Below are positions 1-8,544 of a DNA stretch of 47,379 nucleotides, piece after piece. The notes under the pieces are model-generated. The model made no database searches. It was not told where the DNA came from and saw only the letters and a list, made by a program, of their open reading frames with translations. Numbering within the stretch: the first letter of the stretch is position 1; every line of letters starts with the position of its first letter. Source of the DNA: Nitrospiria bacterium (GTDB lineage Bacteria > Nitrospirota > Nitrospiria > SBBL01 > JAADHI01); NCBI GenBank assembly GCA_945787655.1, contig CALZIJ010000007.1, forward strand, positions 1 through 47,379, written 5' to 3'. Made by a program: the position numbers and the translations under genes.

Positions 1-21
1 GCTCTGCGCGCTGATCGAGGC

Positions 22-474
22 CTACCGCTGGCTCCCCAAAGACGCGTCGGTCCGTGTATGTCCCGCGGCCGAAAGCGCGCGGATACGCTCCAAAATGGCA
101 TCTAAATCGGGGCCTTCCCGTAACCCCCACCAGGCCACCACCACCCCGAAGGCTTCGGCATTGTGTCCGGCCGCCGCCTTGGCTTCTGAAACCAGCTTTT
201 CAGACGAGGTTAAAGGGTAGGTATCAATTGCGGTTCCGTGATAGGCCGACTGGGAACAGAAACTGCAATTTTCTGAACAATTCCCTGATTTTGCATTTGA
301 GATTGAACACAGATTCACTTGATCCCCACAAAAATGCTGCCGAACCCGATTTGCCGAAGAAATCAGGTCAATAATATCTGGCCCTTCCGCCTGGATTAAA
401 CGGCAGCCTTCTTCATAAGACAAACGTTCATTCTTGATTGCCTTGTCTTCCATTTTCCGTATAAAATTACGCAT
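22..474 (-). CDS. bioB: Biotin synthase BioB, N-terminal part, interrupted at window edge
   Basis: Radical-SAM biotin synthase catalyses sulfur insertion into dethiobiotin. The visible ~150 residues carry the radical-SAM cysteine cluster (SGNCSENCSFCSQS, pattern C-x3-C-x2-C, about residues 65-78), preceded by the BioB-typical NLCSISNAK. An ATG at 474 is the best start: it follows an AGAGG-type ribosome site and the open frame begins only two codons earlier at a GTG. Full-length BioB is usually 310-350 residues, but this frame ends at a TAG (22-24) just after DASLG, where family members normally continue with the rest of the TIM barrel. The frame is therefore broken by a frameshift, a real truncation or an assembly join at the window edge. 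Identification as BioB is secure; intactness is not. Confidence 0.85.
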   Translation of the reverse strand: MRNFIRKMEDKAIKNERLSYEEGCRLIQAEGPDIIDLISSANRVRQHFCGDQVNLCSISNAKSGNCSENCSFCSQSAYHGTAIDTYPLTSSEKLVSEAKAAAGHNAEAFGVVVAWWGLREGPDLDAILERIRALSAAGHTRTDASLGSQR

Positions 475-508
475 GGACACCTCTTTTAAAGACTTAAAAT
501 TTTTTGAG

Positions 509-538
509 ATTCTAGCACAGAGGCGGCTTGAATGTCAT
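509..538 (-). promoter_or_regulatory. Putative sigma-70 promoter of bioB
   Basis: On the minus strand, ATGACA (533-538) is followed after 18 nt by TAGAAT (509-514), each one base from consensus. Transcription would start near 502, giving a leader of about 28 nt before the bioB ATG. A short hairpin (CAGTC/GACTG, 546-560) lies just upstream and may end the preceding transcript. Confidence 0.55.
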
Positions 539-591
539 TTTAATTCAGTCCCCGTGACTGAAGAAAAACGATGCTTTAATGAAGAAAAGAC

Positions 592-792
592 TTATTGGAA
601 TAAATTAAAAAACCCGGTAAAAAAATGCGGGACACACAAAAGCAGCGCCCCGCCCAATCCCAATACCAGGCTGAAGGGCAAAAGAAGAGCCGCATAGGTG
701 TCATAGGGAGACTTCAGGGTACTTTGCCCCCAAAATCCAAAAACAATACCGAATAATCCGGCCATCGTGGCAATACTATAAACTATTGTCAT
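592..792 (-). CDS. Small membrane protein with two hydrophobic segments, unknown function
   Basis: A 66-residue protein with no recognised family. It is almost entirely hydrophobic, with two likely transmembrane helices (about residues 3-20 and 33-57) separated by a short polar loop (GQSTLKSPYDTY). It starts 6 nt after the stop of the 219-residue membrane protein and ends at a possible terminator, so it is probably the last gene of the ABC-2 transporter operon. It may be an accessory subunit of that transporter; this rests on position only. Confidence 0.6.
   Translation of the reverse strand: MTIVYSIATMAGLFGIVFGFWGQSTLKSPYDTYAALLLPFSLVLGLGGALLLCVPHFFTGFFNLFQ
603..631 (-). terminator. Weak intrinsic terminator overlapping the last gene of the ABC operon
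   Basis: Minus-strand CCCG and CGGG (613-631) can pair around an A/T-rich loop and are followed directly by six T residues. It overlaps the last codons of the small membrane protein gene. The stem is only 4-5 bp, so termination is plausible but not certain. Confidence 0.4.
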
Positions 793-798
793 GATTCT

Positions 799-1458
799 CT
801 AGGCTCTGGCCATCCCGATAATCCAAAGCGCATAAAAAATAATAATGACACTCCCCCACTTTATACTCTGCCGCAAAATCAGCTGAGTGCCCTCTTTTTT
901 AAAGGCAAACCAGATAAACAGGGACACCCCGGAAACCCATCCGATAAAACCGATTCCCAATGCGATTGACCAAAATGTATCCGGCTTCATCGGTTTGTTT
1001 AATATCGCCAGTGCTTCTTCTGTTTTTTGCGCAAGGCTTTTATTTCGGTCTTCCTCGGAATAGAGGGTTTCCTCCGCCATTAAATGGGCAATTTTAACAT
1101 TGGCACGATCAATCCAGTCTTCTCCGGGGGTATAGAAGCTTCGCGTCGCATAAAAGCCGCTGCGCAAAGCCCGGTAAGCTTCCAGCGCACCTTTTTTATC
1201 GGTCGGCTCCAGGGTTTCGGCAATATGCCACAACTTTTTTGCGGCGTCTTGAACAGATCCGCCGATTGGCAAATACCAAAGTATCGCCCGCTCATAATGA
1301 CGGACCGCTAATGAATAATCCTTGTTGTTAAAGGCCGCTTCCGCCTGCTGGAATTGTTGTCGAGAAGAAAACGCGACTTTCAAATAAATGAGTCCAATCA
1401 TCAGCAGTATACACATCACGATAGAGATGATTTTTTTCTTCAATTCCTGGTTTTCCAC
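799..1458 (-). CDS. TPR-like membrane protein of the ABC-2 transporter operon
   Basis: A 219-residue protein. It has an N-terminal membrane helix (about residues 10-27), a TPR-like pair (QQAEAAFNNKDYSLAVRHYE, with a second weaker unit after it) facing one side of the membrane, and one or two C-terminal helices (about 160-215). The start is GTG at 1458, overlapping the permease TAG stop by one base, which indicates translational coupling. The enzymatic role is unknown. Similar TPR membrane proteins often accompany ABC-2 exporters in this sort of operon, and a scaffold or coupling role with the permease is the simplest guess. Confidence 0.65.
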   Translation of the reverse strand: MENQELKKKIISIVMCILLMIGLIYLKVAFSSRQQFQQAEAAFNNKDYSLAVRHYERAILWYLPIGGSVQDAAKKLWHIAETLEPTDKKGALEAYRALRSGFYATRSFYTPGEDWIDRANVKIAHLMAEETLYSEEDRNKSLAQKTEEALAILNKPMKPDTFWSIALGIGFIGWVSGVSLFIWFAFKKEGTQLILRQSIKWGSVIIIFYALWIIGMARA

Positions 1459-2225
1459 TACTTAAAATCTCTCCTTTCAAAACTCAGGGTGGATAAAACC
1501 ATGAGCGTTGAAACATAGAGCAATCCGTAGAGCACAGTTAAAATTACTTTTTCAGGTTCGATGGGCAGATGATAAACGGCTTCAGCCTTAAAATTAAATC
1601 GTTCCAAATCGGGCAAAACATAATAAAAAAAAGTGGCGGCTTGCTCAAAAAAAGCATTGCCGGAATCCCGGCCAAATTGCTTAAGATAGGGTGTTAAATG
1701 ACCAATAATAAAAATGGCAAAGGTAAACATGCCACTTAGAAATGGCGATGAAAAAGAAGAGAAAAAAATAGCAACAGCCGACACGACAGTCAGTTCGATA
1801 AATATGGTCAATAATGACACCGTCAGATAAAAGTCAATGCGGCCTTCATAGACAAACACCAGTAATAATAAAAAGCATGACATGAGCACGGTTTCTACAA
1901 ATAAGGTCAGCACGATACCGAGATATTTTCCAAAGAGAAACTGTACGCGCCTGACCGGTTTGGCCAGCAGCGGATAGATCGTTCTTTTTTCAATTTCCTG
2001 GTATACCAGATTAATGCCAACGATAATCGCGATAATGGCCCCAAATAAATTAATGCTGCCAAGGCCCATATCCTTTATGATTTTATTTCGCTGTCCAACC
2101 GTGGCCTGATCCAAAAACAATGAAACCAACATCATCACAAAGGCGAAAAAAATCAGACTGTACAAAATTTTATTCCGGATCGCCTCTTTAAAGGTATTCA
2201 TTGCAATTGCACGTATCGCTTTCAT
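1458..2225 (-). CDS. ABC-2 type transporter permease
   Basis: About 255 residues with six predicted membrane helices. It has the layout of ABC-2 permeases: a soluble amphipathic N-terminus (AMNTFKEAIRNKILYSL), a first helix, then the cytoplasmic EIEKRTIYPLLAKPVRR segment that is characteristic of the family and contacts the ATPase. An ATG at 2225 fits an AAGGTGAG ribosome site better than the ATG seven codons upstream. The cognate ATPase is probably the gene at 3094-4026, with a methyltransferase gene lying between them. The substrate is unknown; nearby glycan genes make a surface polymer or a lipid-linked product possible. Confidence 0.85.
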   Translation of the reverse strand: MKAIRAIAMNTFKEAIRNKILYSLIFFAFVMMLVSLFLDQATVGQRNKIIKDMGLGSINLFGAIIAIIVGINLVYQEIEKRTIYPLLAKPVRRVQFLFGKYLGIVLTLFVETVLMSCFLLLLVFVYEGRIDFYLTVSLLTIFIELTVVSAVAIFFSSFSSPFLSGMFTFAIFIIGHLTPYLKQFGRDSGNAFFEQAATFFYYVLPDLERFNFKAEAVYHLPIEPEKVILTVLYGLLYVSTLMVLSTLSFERRDFK

Positions 2226-2293
2226 TATTTGCTCACCTTCAATCATTCATATTCAGTATAGAGCTTTCACTATTGGAGCAGTGTCCGCCCGCA

Positions 2294-2998
2294 TCATATT
2301 TTTTCAAAAACACAGGTATAACCCAGGGCAAATATTTTTTCTCGATCTGTTATCTGATCAAGAAAATAAACCCCTCTCACCAACATATATTTATTTAAGA
2401 CCCATGACACACTTCTTAAAAGTGGGATATTCCAGGTTAAACACAACAGGATGGTAGACAGTTGGTGCCCCAGAAATGAAAACAACCCACCGCGCGGGAT
2501 AATTGAAATCACCTTAAACCCTGCATGTTCAAACAAGGACCGAATGCCATATTTTGTATAACGAAAATAATCATGGGGCACTTCGTGCAAACGGCTTAAA
2601 TGAGGGACAGAACAAACCAGTTTTCCTTTTTTCTTTAATATACGGCAGATTTCTGAAATCGCAATATTCGGGTCGGAAACATGCTCAAGCACTTCGAGGC
2701 ACATTGCAGAGTCGTAACTCTGGTCGGAAATCATGCTCATATCCTGAACCGTCCCGATAAATTGGACATCGGCCGTCCGTTTTTCAACATCAATCGAATC
2801 ATACTCTCTTACATATTTCTGAATCAGCGGTTTAAAGGGCATATCTCCGCAGCCAATATCCAAAAACTTCCCGGAAAGTGCCGAGCAAATCGCGGGTACC
2901 GTCACCTTCACATGCCCATAGTTTGCCGGAGAGAGTTCTTTTCTTGTTTCAAAGGTTTGATATTGCCTGTTTATTTTTTGATAGTTATGCTTAAACAT
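2294..2998 (-). CDS. Class I SAM-dependent methyltransferase (type 11)
   Basis: A 234-residue Rossmann-fold methyltransferase. Motif I is FLDIGCGD (about residues 46-53), an acidic residue of motif II follows in DSIDVEK, and CLEVLEHVSDP is the usual post-motif of the UbiE/type 11 group. It probably methylates a sugar or lipid-linked glycan rather than a quinone, judging by the sugar-assembly genes nearby. It lies between the ATPase and permease of one ABC transporter, with gaps of about 68 and 95 bp. Those gaps are larger than elsewhere in the operon and suggest insertion into an existing transporter operon. Confidence 0.8.
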   Translation of the reverse strand: MFKHNYQKINRQYQTFETRKELSPANYGHVKVTVPAICSALSGKFLDIGCGDMPFKPLIQKYVREYDSIDVEKRTADVQFIGTVQDMSMISDQSYDSAMCLEVLEHVSDPNIAISEICRILKKKGKLVCSVPHLSRLHEVPHDYFRYTKYGIRSLFEHAGFKVISIIPRGGLFSFLGHQLSTILLCLTWNIPLLRSVSWVLNKYMLVRGVYFLDQITDREKIFALGYTCVFEKI

Positions 2999-3093
2999 CT
3001 TGTATCAACATCATTTCTGCTCTACCTGGCGGCCAAACTCTGATGGTCTTATTCTCTCAACCAGGGCCTTTTCGTAAAATCAAGTCGTTCTTA

Positions 3094-4026
3094 TCAGGCC
3101 TTCACCGCATTAAATTCTTCCATAAACATATCTTCCAATGTTTCTTTTCTTGGGGTAATGGACACAATTTTTCCGGATTCCTGATGAACCCAATCCATCA
3201 ACCTTGATAATTTTCCTTCATTTTCCAAAGAAAGGAGAAGGGTATGCTCATACACTTTTACAGGGGTGGACACAAAATCAAGGGCGCCAATTTGTTGTTC
3301 GGTCACATTTTGAAGACAAACATCAATAGAGGTCACTTTTGGGTTCAACAAGGTTTCAAGCTTGCCCTGATTTTTTAATTTTCCCTGAATTAAAATCGCC
3401 ACCTGATCGCAGATCAACTCGGCGTCCGAAAGAATATGCGTACTGAAAAAGACGGTCTTTCCCATCTCTTTTAAAAGAAGCATAATATCCCGGACTTCTT
3501 TCCGGCCCACCGGGTCCAACCCGGACATCGGTTCATCCAAAATCACAATTTCCGGATCATTGATCAAGGCCTGCGCCAAACCAATACGCTGCAACATGCC
3601 TTTTGAATACCGTCTTAACTGTCTTGTTTCCAGGCCCTTCATCTGAACAAGTTCGAGCAAAGACTCTATTTTTTGTATGCGGTCTGTCTTATTCATCCCG
3701 TGAAGCTCTCCACAAAAATGCAAAAACTCCAAGCCGGTAAGGTATTCGTAAAAATACGGCCGTTCAGGTAAAAACCCTAACCGGGTTCTTACAGAAACAT
3801 CCTGAATGGGTTTTCCCAGTATTTTACCTTCTCCGGATGTGGCGCGAATCAGACCGGTTAATAATTTAATGGTCGTCGTTTTTCCAGCCCCGTTTGGCCC
3901 TAAAAATCCAAAAATACCGCCAGAGGCCACTGTTAGATTCAAGTCAGACAAGGCCTGCGTTTCTTTCAGTAAAAAACCGGATTTGAATGTTTTACTTAAA
4001 TTTTGGGTCTCAATGGCTGTTTGCAT
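3094..4026 (-). CDS. ABC transporter ATP-binding protein
   Basis: A 310-residue ABC ATPase. The Walker A is GPNGAGKTT, the Q-loop region reads [16 protein letters not shown], the signature is YSKGMLQR (a variant of LSGGQ), Walker B is PEIVILDEP and the switch histidine sits in STHILSD. The C-terminal ~80-residue extension matches the CcmA/NatA class of ABC-2 exporter ATPases. It overlaps the upstream TPR protein gene by 17 bp. It should energise export by the permease at 1458-2225. Confidence 0.9.
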   Translation of the reverse strand: MQTAIETQNLSKTFKSGFLLKETQALSDLNLTVASGGIFGFLGPNGAGKTTTIKLLTGLIRATSGEGKILGKPIQDVSVRTRLGFLPERPYFYEYLTGLEFLHFCGELHGMNKTDRIQKIESLLELVQMKGLETRQLRRYSKGMLQRIGLAQALINDPEIVILDEPMSGLDPVGRKEVRDIMLLLKEMGKTVFFSTHILSDAELICDQVAILIQGKLKNQGKLETLLNPKVTSIDVCLQNVTEQQIGALDFVSTPVKVYEHTLLLSLENEGKLSRLMDWVHQESGKIVSITPRKETLEDMFMEEFNAVKA

Positions 4027-4708
4027 TGCTCTTCTCCACGGCTAAAAGCGTTTCAATTTTTTCCGCGATTTTTTCCCGAATATTTTCATCCTGGGTATTT
4101 TCATAGGCCTGCCGAAAAAAGGCCAGAGCTGCATCCTGGTCTTGGGTCTTGGCATAGATCGTGCCGACCATGGATGTTAAAAATTCCGGGGCGCCCGGCA
4201 GTACCGCGGCCCGTTCAAGGTAAGGGAGCGCCTTTTCAGAATTCCCTTCGTGGTAATAGTGATTAAAACCAATATAAAAAGGATATTCCCATTTATCAGG
4301 ATAAGCCTGGATACCCCTTTCGAGAATCGTATTGGCCTTGTCTCGCTGAGAGGCTTCGAGAGAAAGAATAATGCCGCCAAAATAATAGGGAAAATCAAAC
4401 ATCGGATCGAGATCAATGATCAAAGTTAGCATGTGATAGAGCCAGGGGTAGTTTTGATCTGACATGTAATGGCTTCCAAAATAAGACAGGGTTTGAATCC
4501 ATAACAGATCAGCCACCACCTGATGATAACCCAGTACAAGCGGCTTCAAATAATCTCCAGAAGGGAGATACAAATAAGACTCCGGCACCTCAGATGTATA
4601 CTGCCCCAGCTTTTTATGGACAGACAACTGGCTGACCAGCAAAATTACAATCAATATGCTCATCAGGATTGTTGTATTGATTTTAAACGGCATCACTTTT
4701 TCAGACAT
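4010..4708 (-). CDS. Membrane-anchored TPR protein
   Basis: A 232-residue protein with one N-terminal membrane helix (about residues 12-28) and TPR-like helical pairs toward the C-terminus (for example EKALPYLERAAVLPGAPEF and DAALAFFRQAYENT). The conserved-looking middle (LGYHQVVADLLWIQTLSYFGSHY) resembles a domain seen in other ABC-linked TPR proteins, though I cannot name a family. It starts 20 nt after the asnB stop and overlaps the ABC ATPase, so it joins the glycan genes and the transporter in one transcript. It likely acts on the periplasmic or cytoplasmic face as a partner of the transporter. Confidence 0.65.
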   Translation of the reverse strand: MSEKVMPFKINTTILMSILIVILLVSQLSVHKKLGQYTSEVPESYLYLPSGDYLKPLVLGYHQVVADLLWIQTLSYFGSHYMSDQNYPWLYHMLTLIIDLDPMFDFPYYFGGIILSLEASQRDKANTILERGIQAYPDKWEYPFYIGFNHYYHEGNSEKALPYLERAAVLPGAPEFLTSMVGTIYAKTQDQDAALAFFRQAYENTQDENIREKIAEKIETLLAVEKSNANSH

Positions 4709-4728
4709 GTTACCACCAGGATTTAATA

Positions 4729-6645
4729 TCAGCAGGAAGACCGGTCTTGATTTTCATGCCACATCTGAAACATCAAGACCGACCATAAAAAATATTGATG
4801 GTTCTGTTTTTTTAAACGATGTTCTTCCCATTTTTCGGAAATATATCCGGTATTAAAATATCCGTCTTCCTTTAGTCTCTTTTCCTCCAACAACCCTTCC
4901 GCCCATTCTTTTAGGGGACCTCGAAGCCATGCGCCGATCGGAACGCCAAATCCCATTTTTGGACGTTGAAATAACGCTGGCGGGACATATTTCTCCAAAA
5001 CTTTTTTCAGCAAATACTTGGGTTCTCCACCTTTCATATGGGATGAAAAAGGCACTGCCCAAGCGTATTCAATCACCCGTGGGTCCAAAAAAGGACTTCG
5101 TGATTCCAGACTGACAGACATGCTGGCCCGGTCCACCTTCGTGAGAATATCCTCAGGCAAATAGGACATCGTATCGAGGTACATCATTTTTTGAACCCTG
5201 TTTTGGGTGTCTAACCATCCTTCAGCATGATTAAAAATCGTATCCGGCTCTTTTGCGTTCAACACGACATCTTGACGGGGACTCACAGTTGAAATCAGTT
5301 CCTGATACATCTTTTCCGTATCGTGATGTTGCAAAAAATCATCTATCTTCCTTATTTTAGCACTAGATTGAAAGAACGGCAGGAATCGCGAGCGGATTAA
5401 TTTTGAAAAAATCCTGCGGCCAGACGAGGGCAGAAAAGCTGCGGCCTTAAATATCGAACTCCCGGAAAAATAGCGCGGGTAACCGCCAAATATTTCATCA
5501 CCCCCATCTCCGGAAAGACTCACGGTGACTTGACTCCGTGCCAGCCTGGAAACCAGCAGTGTGGGAATTTGAGAAGGATCCGAGAAGGGTTCATCATAAA
5601 TTTGAGGTAATAAGGGAATTACCGACATGGCTTCCTCAGGTCGGACATAGTGCTCGGTATGCTCTGTCCCCAAATGCGTGGCGATTTTCCCGGCTTCTTC
5701 CGCCTCGTTAAACCCTTTTTCGTAAAACCCCATCGTAAAGGTGCGCACCCGTCGTTTGCTTTGTGCCTGCATTAAAGCCACGATAAGGGAAGAATCGATC
5801 CCACCCGAAAGAAAGGCCCCGATCGGCACATCCGCTTCCATTCGCAGCTTGACGGCATCTTTCAGCACAATTTCCAACTGGTTCACGTAATCTTCTTCGG
5901 TCAATAGAGCGGGCTCTAACAAGCCGGCTTCTGCCACTGATTTGAAAGACCAATAAGAAGAGATCACTGGCGCCGTTTTTTTATCGGCCTCCAGAGAAAG
6001 ACATAAGAAGGAAGCGCTCGGAAGTTTATGGATATTTTGATAAATCGAATGAGGAGAGGTGATGTAACCGTAACGAAGATAAAGGGCAAGCGCACCCCGT
6101 TGAATTTCAGATTTAAAATTCGCATGCCGCCGCATACTTTTTAATTCAGACGCGAATAAAAAAGTATCGCCCATCCATCCGTAATACAATGGTTTTTCAC
6201 CCAGACGGTCTCTTGCCAGGTAGAGTTTGCGGTCTTTAACATCCAACAGGGCCACCGCAAACATCCCGTTTAATTTTTTTAAAGCCGGCACCACCCCCCA
6301 TCGGCTGATGGCGGCCAGCATCACTTCCGTATCTGAATCCCCTTTGAAATAATCTCCTTTTTCAAGAAGGGTTTGTTTCAATTGCCGGTAATTATAAATT
6401 TCTCCGTTAAAAACCGTGATATATCGTCCACAGTGGGAGACCATCGGTTGGCGGCCTTTTTCGGACAAGTCAATCACGGACAGGCGCCGGTGGCCCAAAG
6501 CCACCCCTATTTTAGGATCGGCCCAGGTTCCGCTGGAATCCGGCCCGCGATGAACCAAAGCATCCGCCATCTGCCTGACAACGGACACCATCTGGCTGTG
6601 CGGCATTTCATTTGAACACTCAAAAAACCCGGCTATGCCGCACAT
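4729..6645 (-). CDS. asnB: Asparagine synthase-type amidotransferase (copy 1)
   Basis: A 638-residue class II glutamine amidotransferase. The true start is the ATG at 6645, because the mature nucleophile must be Cys2 (MCGIAG); the open frame reaches 17 codons further upstream. The N-terminal glutaminase domain has RRLSVIDLS and the oxyanion-site NGEIYNY. The C-terminal synthetase domain has the PP-loop SGGIDSS and the SGDGGDE pyrophosphate-binding segment. In surface-glycan clusters such enzymes often amidate uronic acid carboxylates rather than aspartate. This inference is supported by a second copy in the same operon. Glutamine is the ammonia source and ATP the activator. Confidence 0.9.
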   Translation of the reverse strand: MCGIAGFFECSNEMPHSQMVSVVRQMADALVHRGPDSSGTWADPKIGVALGHRRLSVIDLSEKGRQPMVSHCGRYITVFNGEIYNYRQLKQTLLEKGDYFKGDSDTEVMLAAISRWGVVPALKKLNGMFAVALLDVKDRKLYLARDRLGEKPLYYGWMGDTFLFASELKSMRRHANFKSEIQRGALALYLRYGYITSPHSIYQNIHKLPSASFLCLSLEADKKTAPVISSYWSFKSVAEAGLLEPALLTEEDYVNQLEIVLKDAVKLRMEADVPIGAFLSGGIDSSLIVALMQAQSKRRVRTFTMGFYEKGFNEAEEAGKIATHLGTEHTEHYVRPEEAMSVIPLLPQIYDEPFSDPSQIPTLLVSRLARSQVTVSLSGDGGDEIFGGYPRYFSGSSIFKAAAFLPSSGRRIFSKLIRSRFLPFFQSSAKIRKIDDFLQHHDTEKMYQELISTVSPRQDVVLNAKEPDTIFNHAEGWLDTQNRVQKMMYLDTMSYLPEDILTKVDRASMSVSLESRSPFLDPRVIEYAWAVPFSSHMKGGEPKYLLKKVLEKYVPPALFQRPKMGFGVPIGAWLRGPLKEWAEGLLEEKRLKEDGYFNTGYISEKWEEHRLKKQNHQYFLWSVLMFQMWHENQDRSSC

Positions 6646-6711
6646 AATCTCTCGTTTAATCCTGTTTTGGATGGTTTTGATGTCATCTGTCTTCAACCCA
6701 CTGAATGTGCG

Positions 6712-7452
6712 TCACTTCTGGACAGAAAAATAGATACTGGTCGTCAATAGTTTTGACCCCAGCTTTCCGCGCACCAGGTAGACCAGGTTTTTTATTTTCC
6801 GGAAAAGAGGCTCATTCAGAAAAGAGACAAAGGCCGTCGTTTTGATCGTCATCCTTTTAAAAAAAGGGCTGAATTCAAGACGGATGTCCGAACAATCAAA
6901 AGACCTCTGGTGGCCCCAACGATTAAAAATATCTCCGCATTTAGGACAAACCACCTCGTTTAAAAACAAATCTTCACAATAAGGAACCGTACCGATGAAA
7001 TATCCATCCTCTTTAAGAATACGTGCAATTTCTTTTAACCCTTGTTTTCGTTGATCATCTGTCAAATGTTCCAGAACTTCCGAAGCCACCACAAAATCAA
7101 AGGTATGATCCGAAAAAGGCGTATGTTCAATAGAGCCGCAATGCCCCTTGACCCCCTCATCAATCATCCTTGTAATGACTTCTTCGTTAGGATCGAGAGA
7201 ATAAATATCCCAGCCGATCTTTTTAAAAGAATATTCCAGGTATCCGTCTCCTGCTCCGATGTTTAATATACTCGGCCGTTTATTTTGCTTATTTCTAATA
7301 ATCTGTTTGACAATATAATCCAGCCGAGGCTTTGCCCCTTTAAAGGATTCCGGCGCACGATTTTGAAAATGATCCCAAATGCGTTGTTGATTATTCTGAT
7401 CGTCACAGACAGTACTGGAGTGATTCTGATCGATTTTTGAATGATTAGACAT
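6712..7452 (-). CDS. SAM-dependent methyltransferase
   Basis: A 246-residue class I methyltransferase. Motif I is ILNIGAGDGYLE (about residues 70-81), followed by DIYSLDPNEE (acidic end of strand 2) and the post-motif VASEVLEHLTDD. A cysteine pair (VCPKCGD) in the second half could be a small metal site or simply structural. It overlaps the downstream end of the GT4 gene by 8 bp and precedes asnB copy 1, so it belongs to the glycan operon. Substrate unknown, probably a sugar of the assembled glycan. Confidence 0.8.
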   Translation of the reverse strand: MSNHSKIDQNHSSTVCDDQNNQQRIWDHFQNRAPESFKGAKPRLDYIVKQIIRNKQNKRPSILNIGAGDGYLEYSFKKIGWDIYSLDPNEEVITRMIDEGVKGHCGSIEHTPFSDHTFDFVVASEVLEHLTDDQRKQGLKEIARILKEDGYFIGTVPYCEDLFLNEVVCPKCGDIFNRWGHQRSFDCSDIRLEFSPFFKRMTIKTTAFVSFLNEPLFRKIKNLVYLVRGKLGSKLLTTSIYFSVQK

Positions 7453-8530
7453 TGACCTGATTTCCTTTTAAAGCGTCGATCAAAACACACTCCCACATTT
7501 CGATGACTTTATTTTGTTCAAAACGTTTCGCCACTTGAATACTTTGCTTTGAAAGTTTTTCTCGATCCACTTCACTGGACATGAGCCGGGCCATCGCTTC
7601 GGCAAGCCCTTCAATATCTTCATTTTCAACAAGAATGCCGTCCACACCATCTCGAATAATTTCTCTCGGCCCGCTCGGACAATCCGTTGCAATCACAGGC
7701 AAGCCCATCACCATGGCCTCGCACAAGGCATTAGGAAATCCCTCAAACCGCGAAGGCATGACAAAAAGATCTGCCTGTTTCAAAATACTGTGCGGATTTT
7801 TAAACTGACCCGGCAGACGGGCCTGCTTTCCTAATCCAAGTTGCTCTGCCAATCTTTCAAGCTCAGGCCGGAGGGCACCGTCACCAACGATCACCAATGT
7901 CCATTCAGGATAACGGTCTTTGATTAAGGCAAATGCCCTGAGTAGAAGGTCAAATCCCTTTTGAGCGTGGAACCGACCCAATGCCATCACCGAAGGCCGG
8001 GATATCTTTATGGGTGCCGGAGATTGATTTTTGGGAATAATGATTGGATTGGGAACAATACATGCCGTGGATTGAAATTGCGGCAAAAAATATTCCAGCG
8101 CCCTGGAAGTTTGCACAACAATACGGGCCGCAAAGGGATAGGTCCATCGCCGGAGCATCTCCCAGATCAGTCCAATACGATACCGGCTTGGGTCAATCCG
8201 TTCTGAAACCACGACAGGTATTTTTAATCGCCTTGTTGAGATTAAAGTCATGATATTGGTCGTATCGATAAAAGAAACCACCACATGCGGCTGACTAGAC
8301 TGGATGACCTTTCTCAAAGTCATGACTCCCGGAATCGCCTGTAACAAGCCGCGAATCCCAAGCGCCATCCGCGCCACACCTTTTGGTGTTTCAAAAAAGT
8401 CTTCTTCTGTGCCATTCAGGGTAATCACAGTGACATGATGGCCGCGATGAGATAACGCTTCAGTCAATATCACCAACACCCGTTGCGCCCCTCCTGCAGC
8501 CAAGGAGCTGATAACAAAGGTAATTCTCAT
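7445..8530 (-). CDS. GT4 family glycosyltransferase
   Basis: A 361-residue GT-B glycosyltransferase. The N-terminal domain begins with the typical MRITFVISSLAAGGAQRV, the acceptor-side signature of GT4 enzymes. The donor domain has SVMALGRFHAQKGFDLLLRA, VGDGALRPELE and the E-x7-E motif in EGFPNALCE (about residues 255-263). It adds a nucleotide-activated sugar to a growing glycan on the cytoplasmic face. It overlaps the downstream methyltransferase gene and follows another methyltransferase by 14 bp. Sugar specificity cannot be read. Confidence 0.88.
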   Translation of the reverse strand: MRITFVISSLAAGGAQRVLVILTEALSHRGHHVTVITLNGTEEDFFETPKGVARMALGIRGLLQAIPGVMTLRKVIQSSQPHVVVSFIDTTNIMTLISTRRLKIPVVVSERIDPSRYRIGLIWEMLRRWTYPFAARIVVQTSRALEYFLPQFQSTACIVPNPIIIPKNQSPAPIKISRPSVMALGRFHAQKGFDLLLRAFALIKDRYPEWTLVIVGDGALRPELERLAEQLGLGKQARLPGQFKNPHSILKQADLFVMPSRFEGFPNALCEAMVMGLPVIATDCPSGPREIIRDGVDGILVENEDIEGLAEAMARLMSSEVDREKLSKQSIQVAKRFEQNKVIEMWECVLIDALKGNQVNV

Positions 8531-8544
8531 AAATTAAATATACC

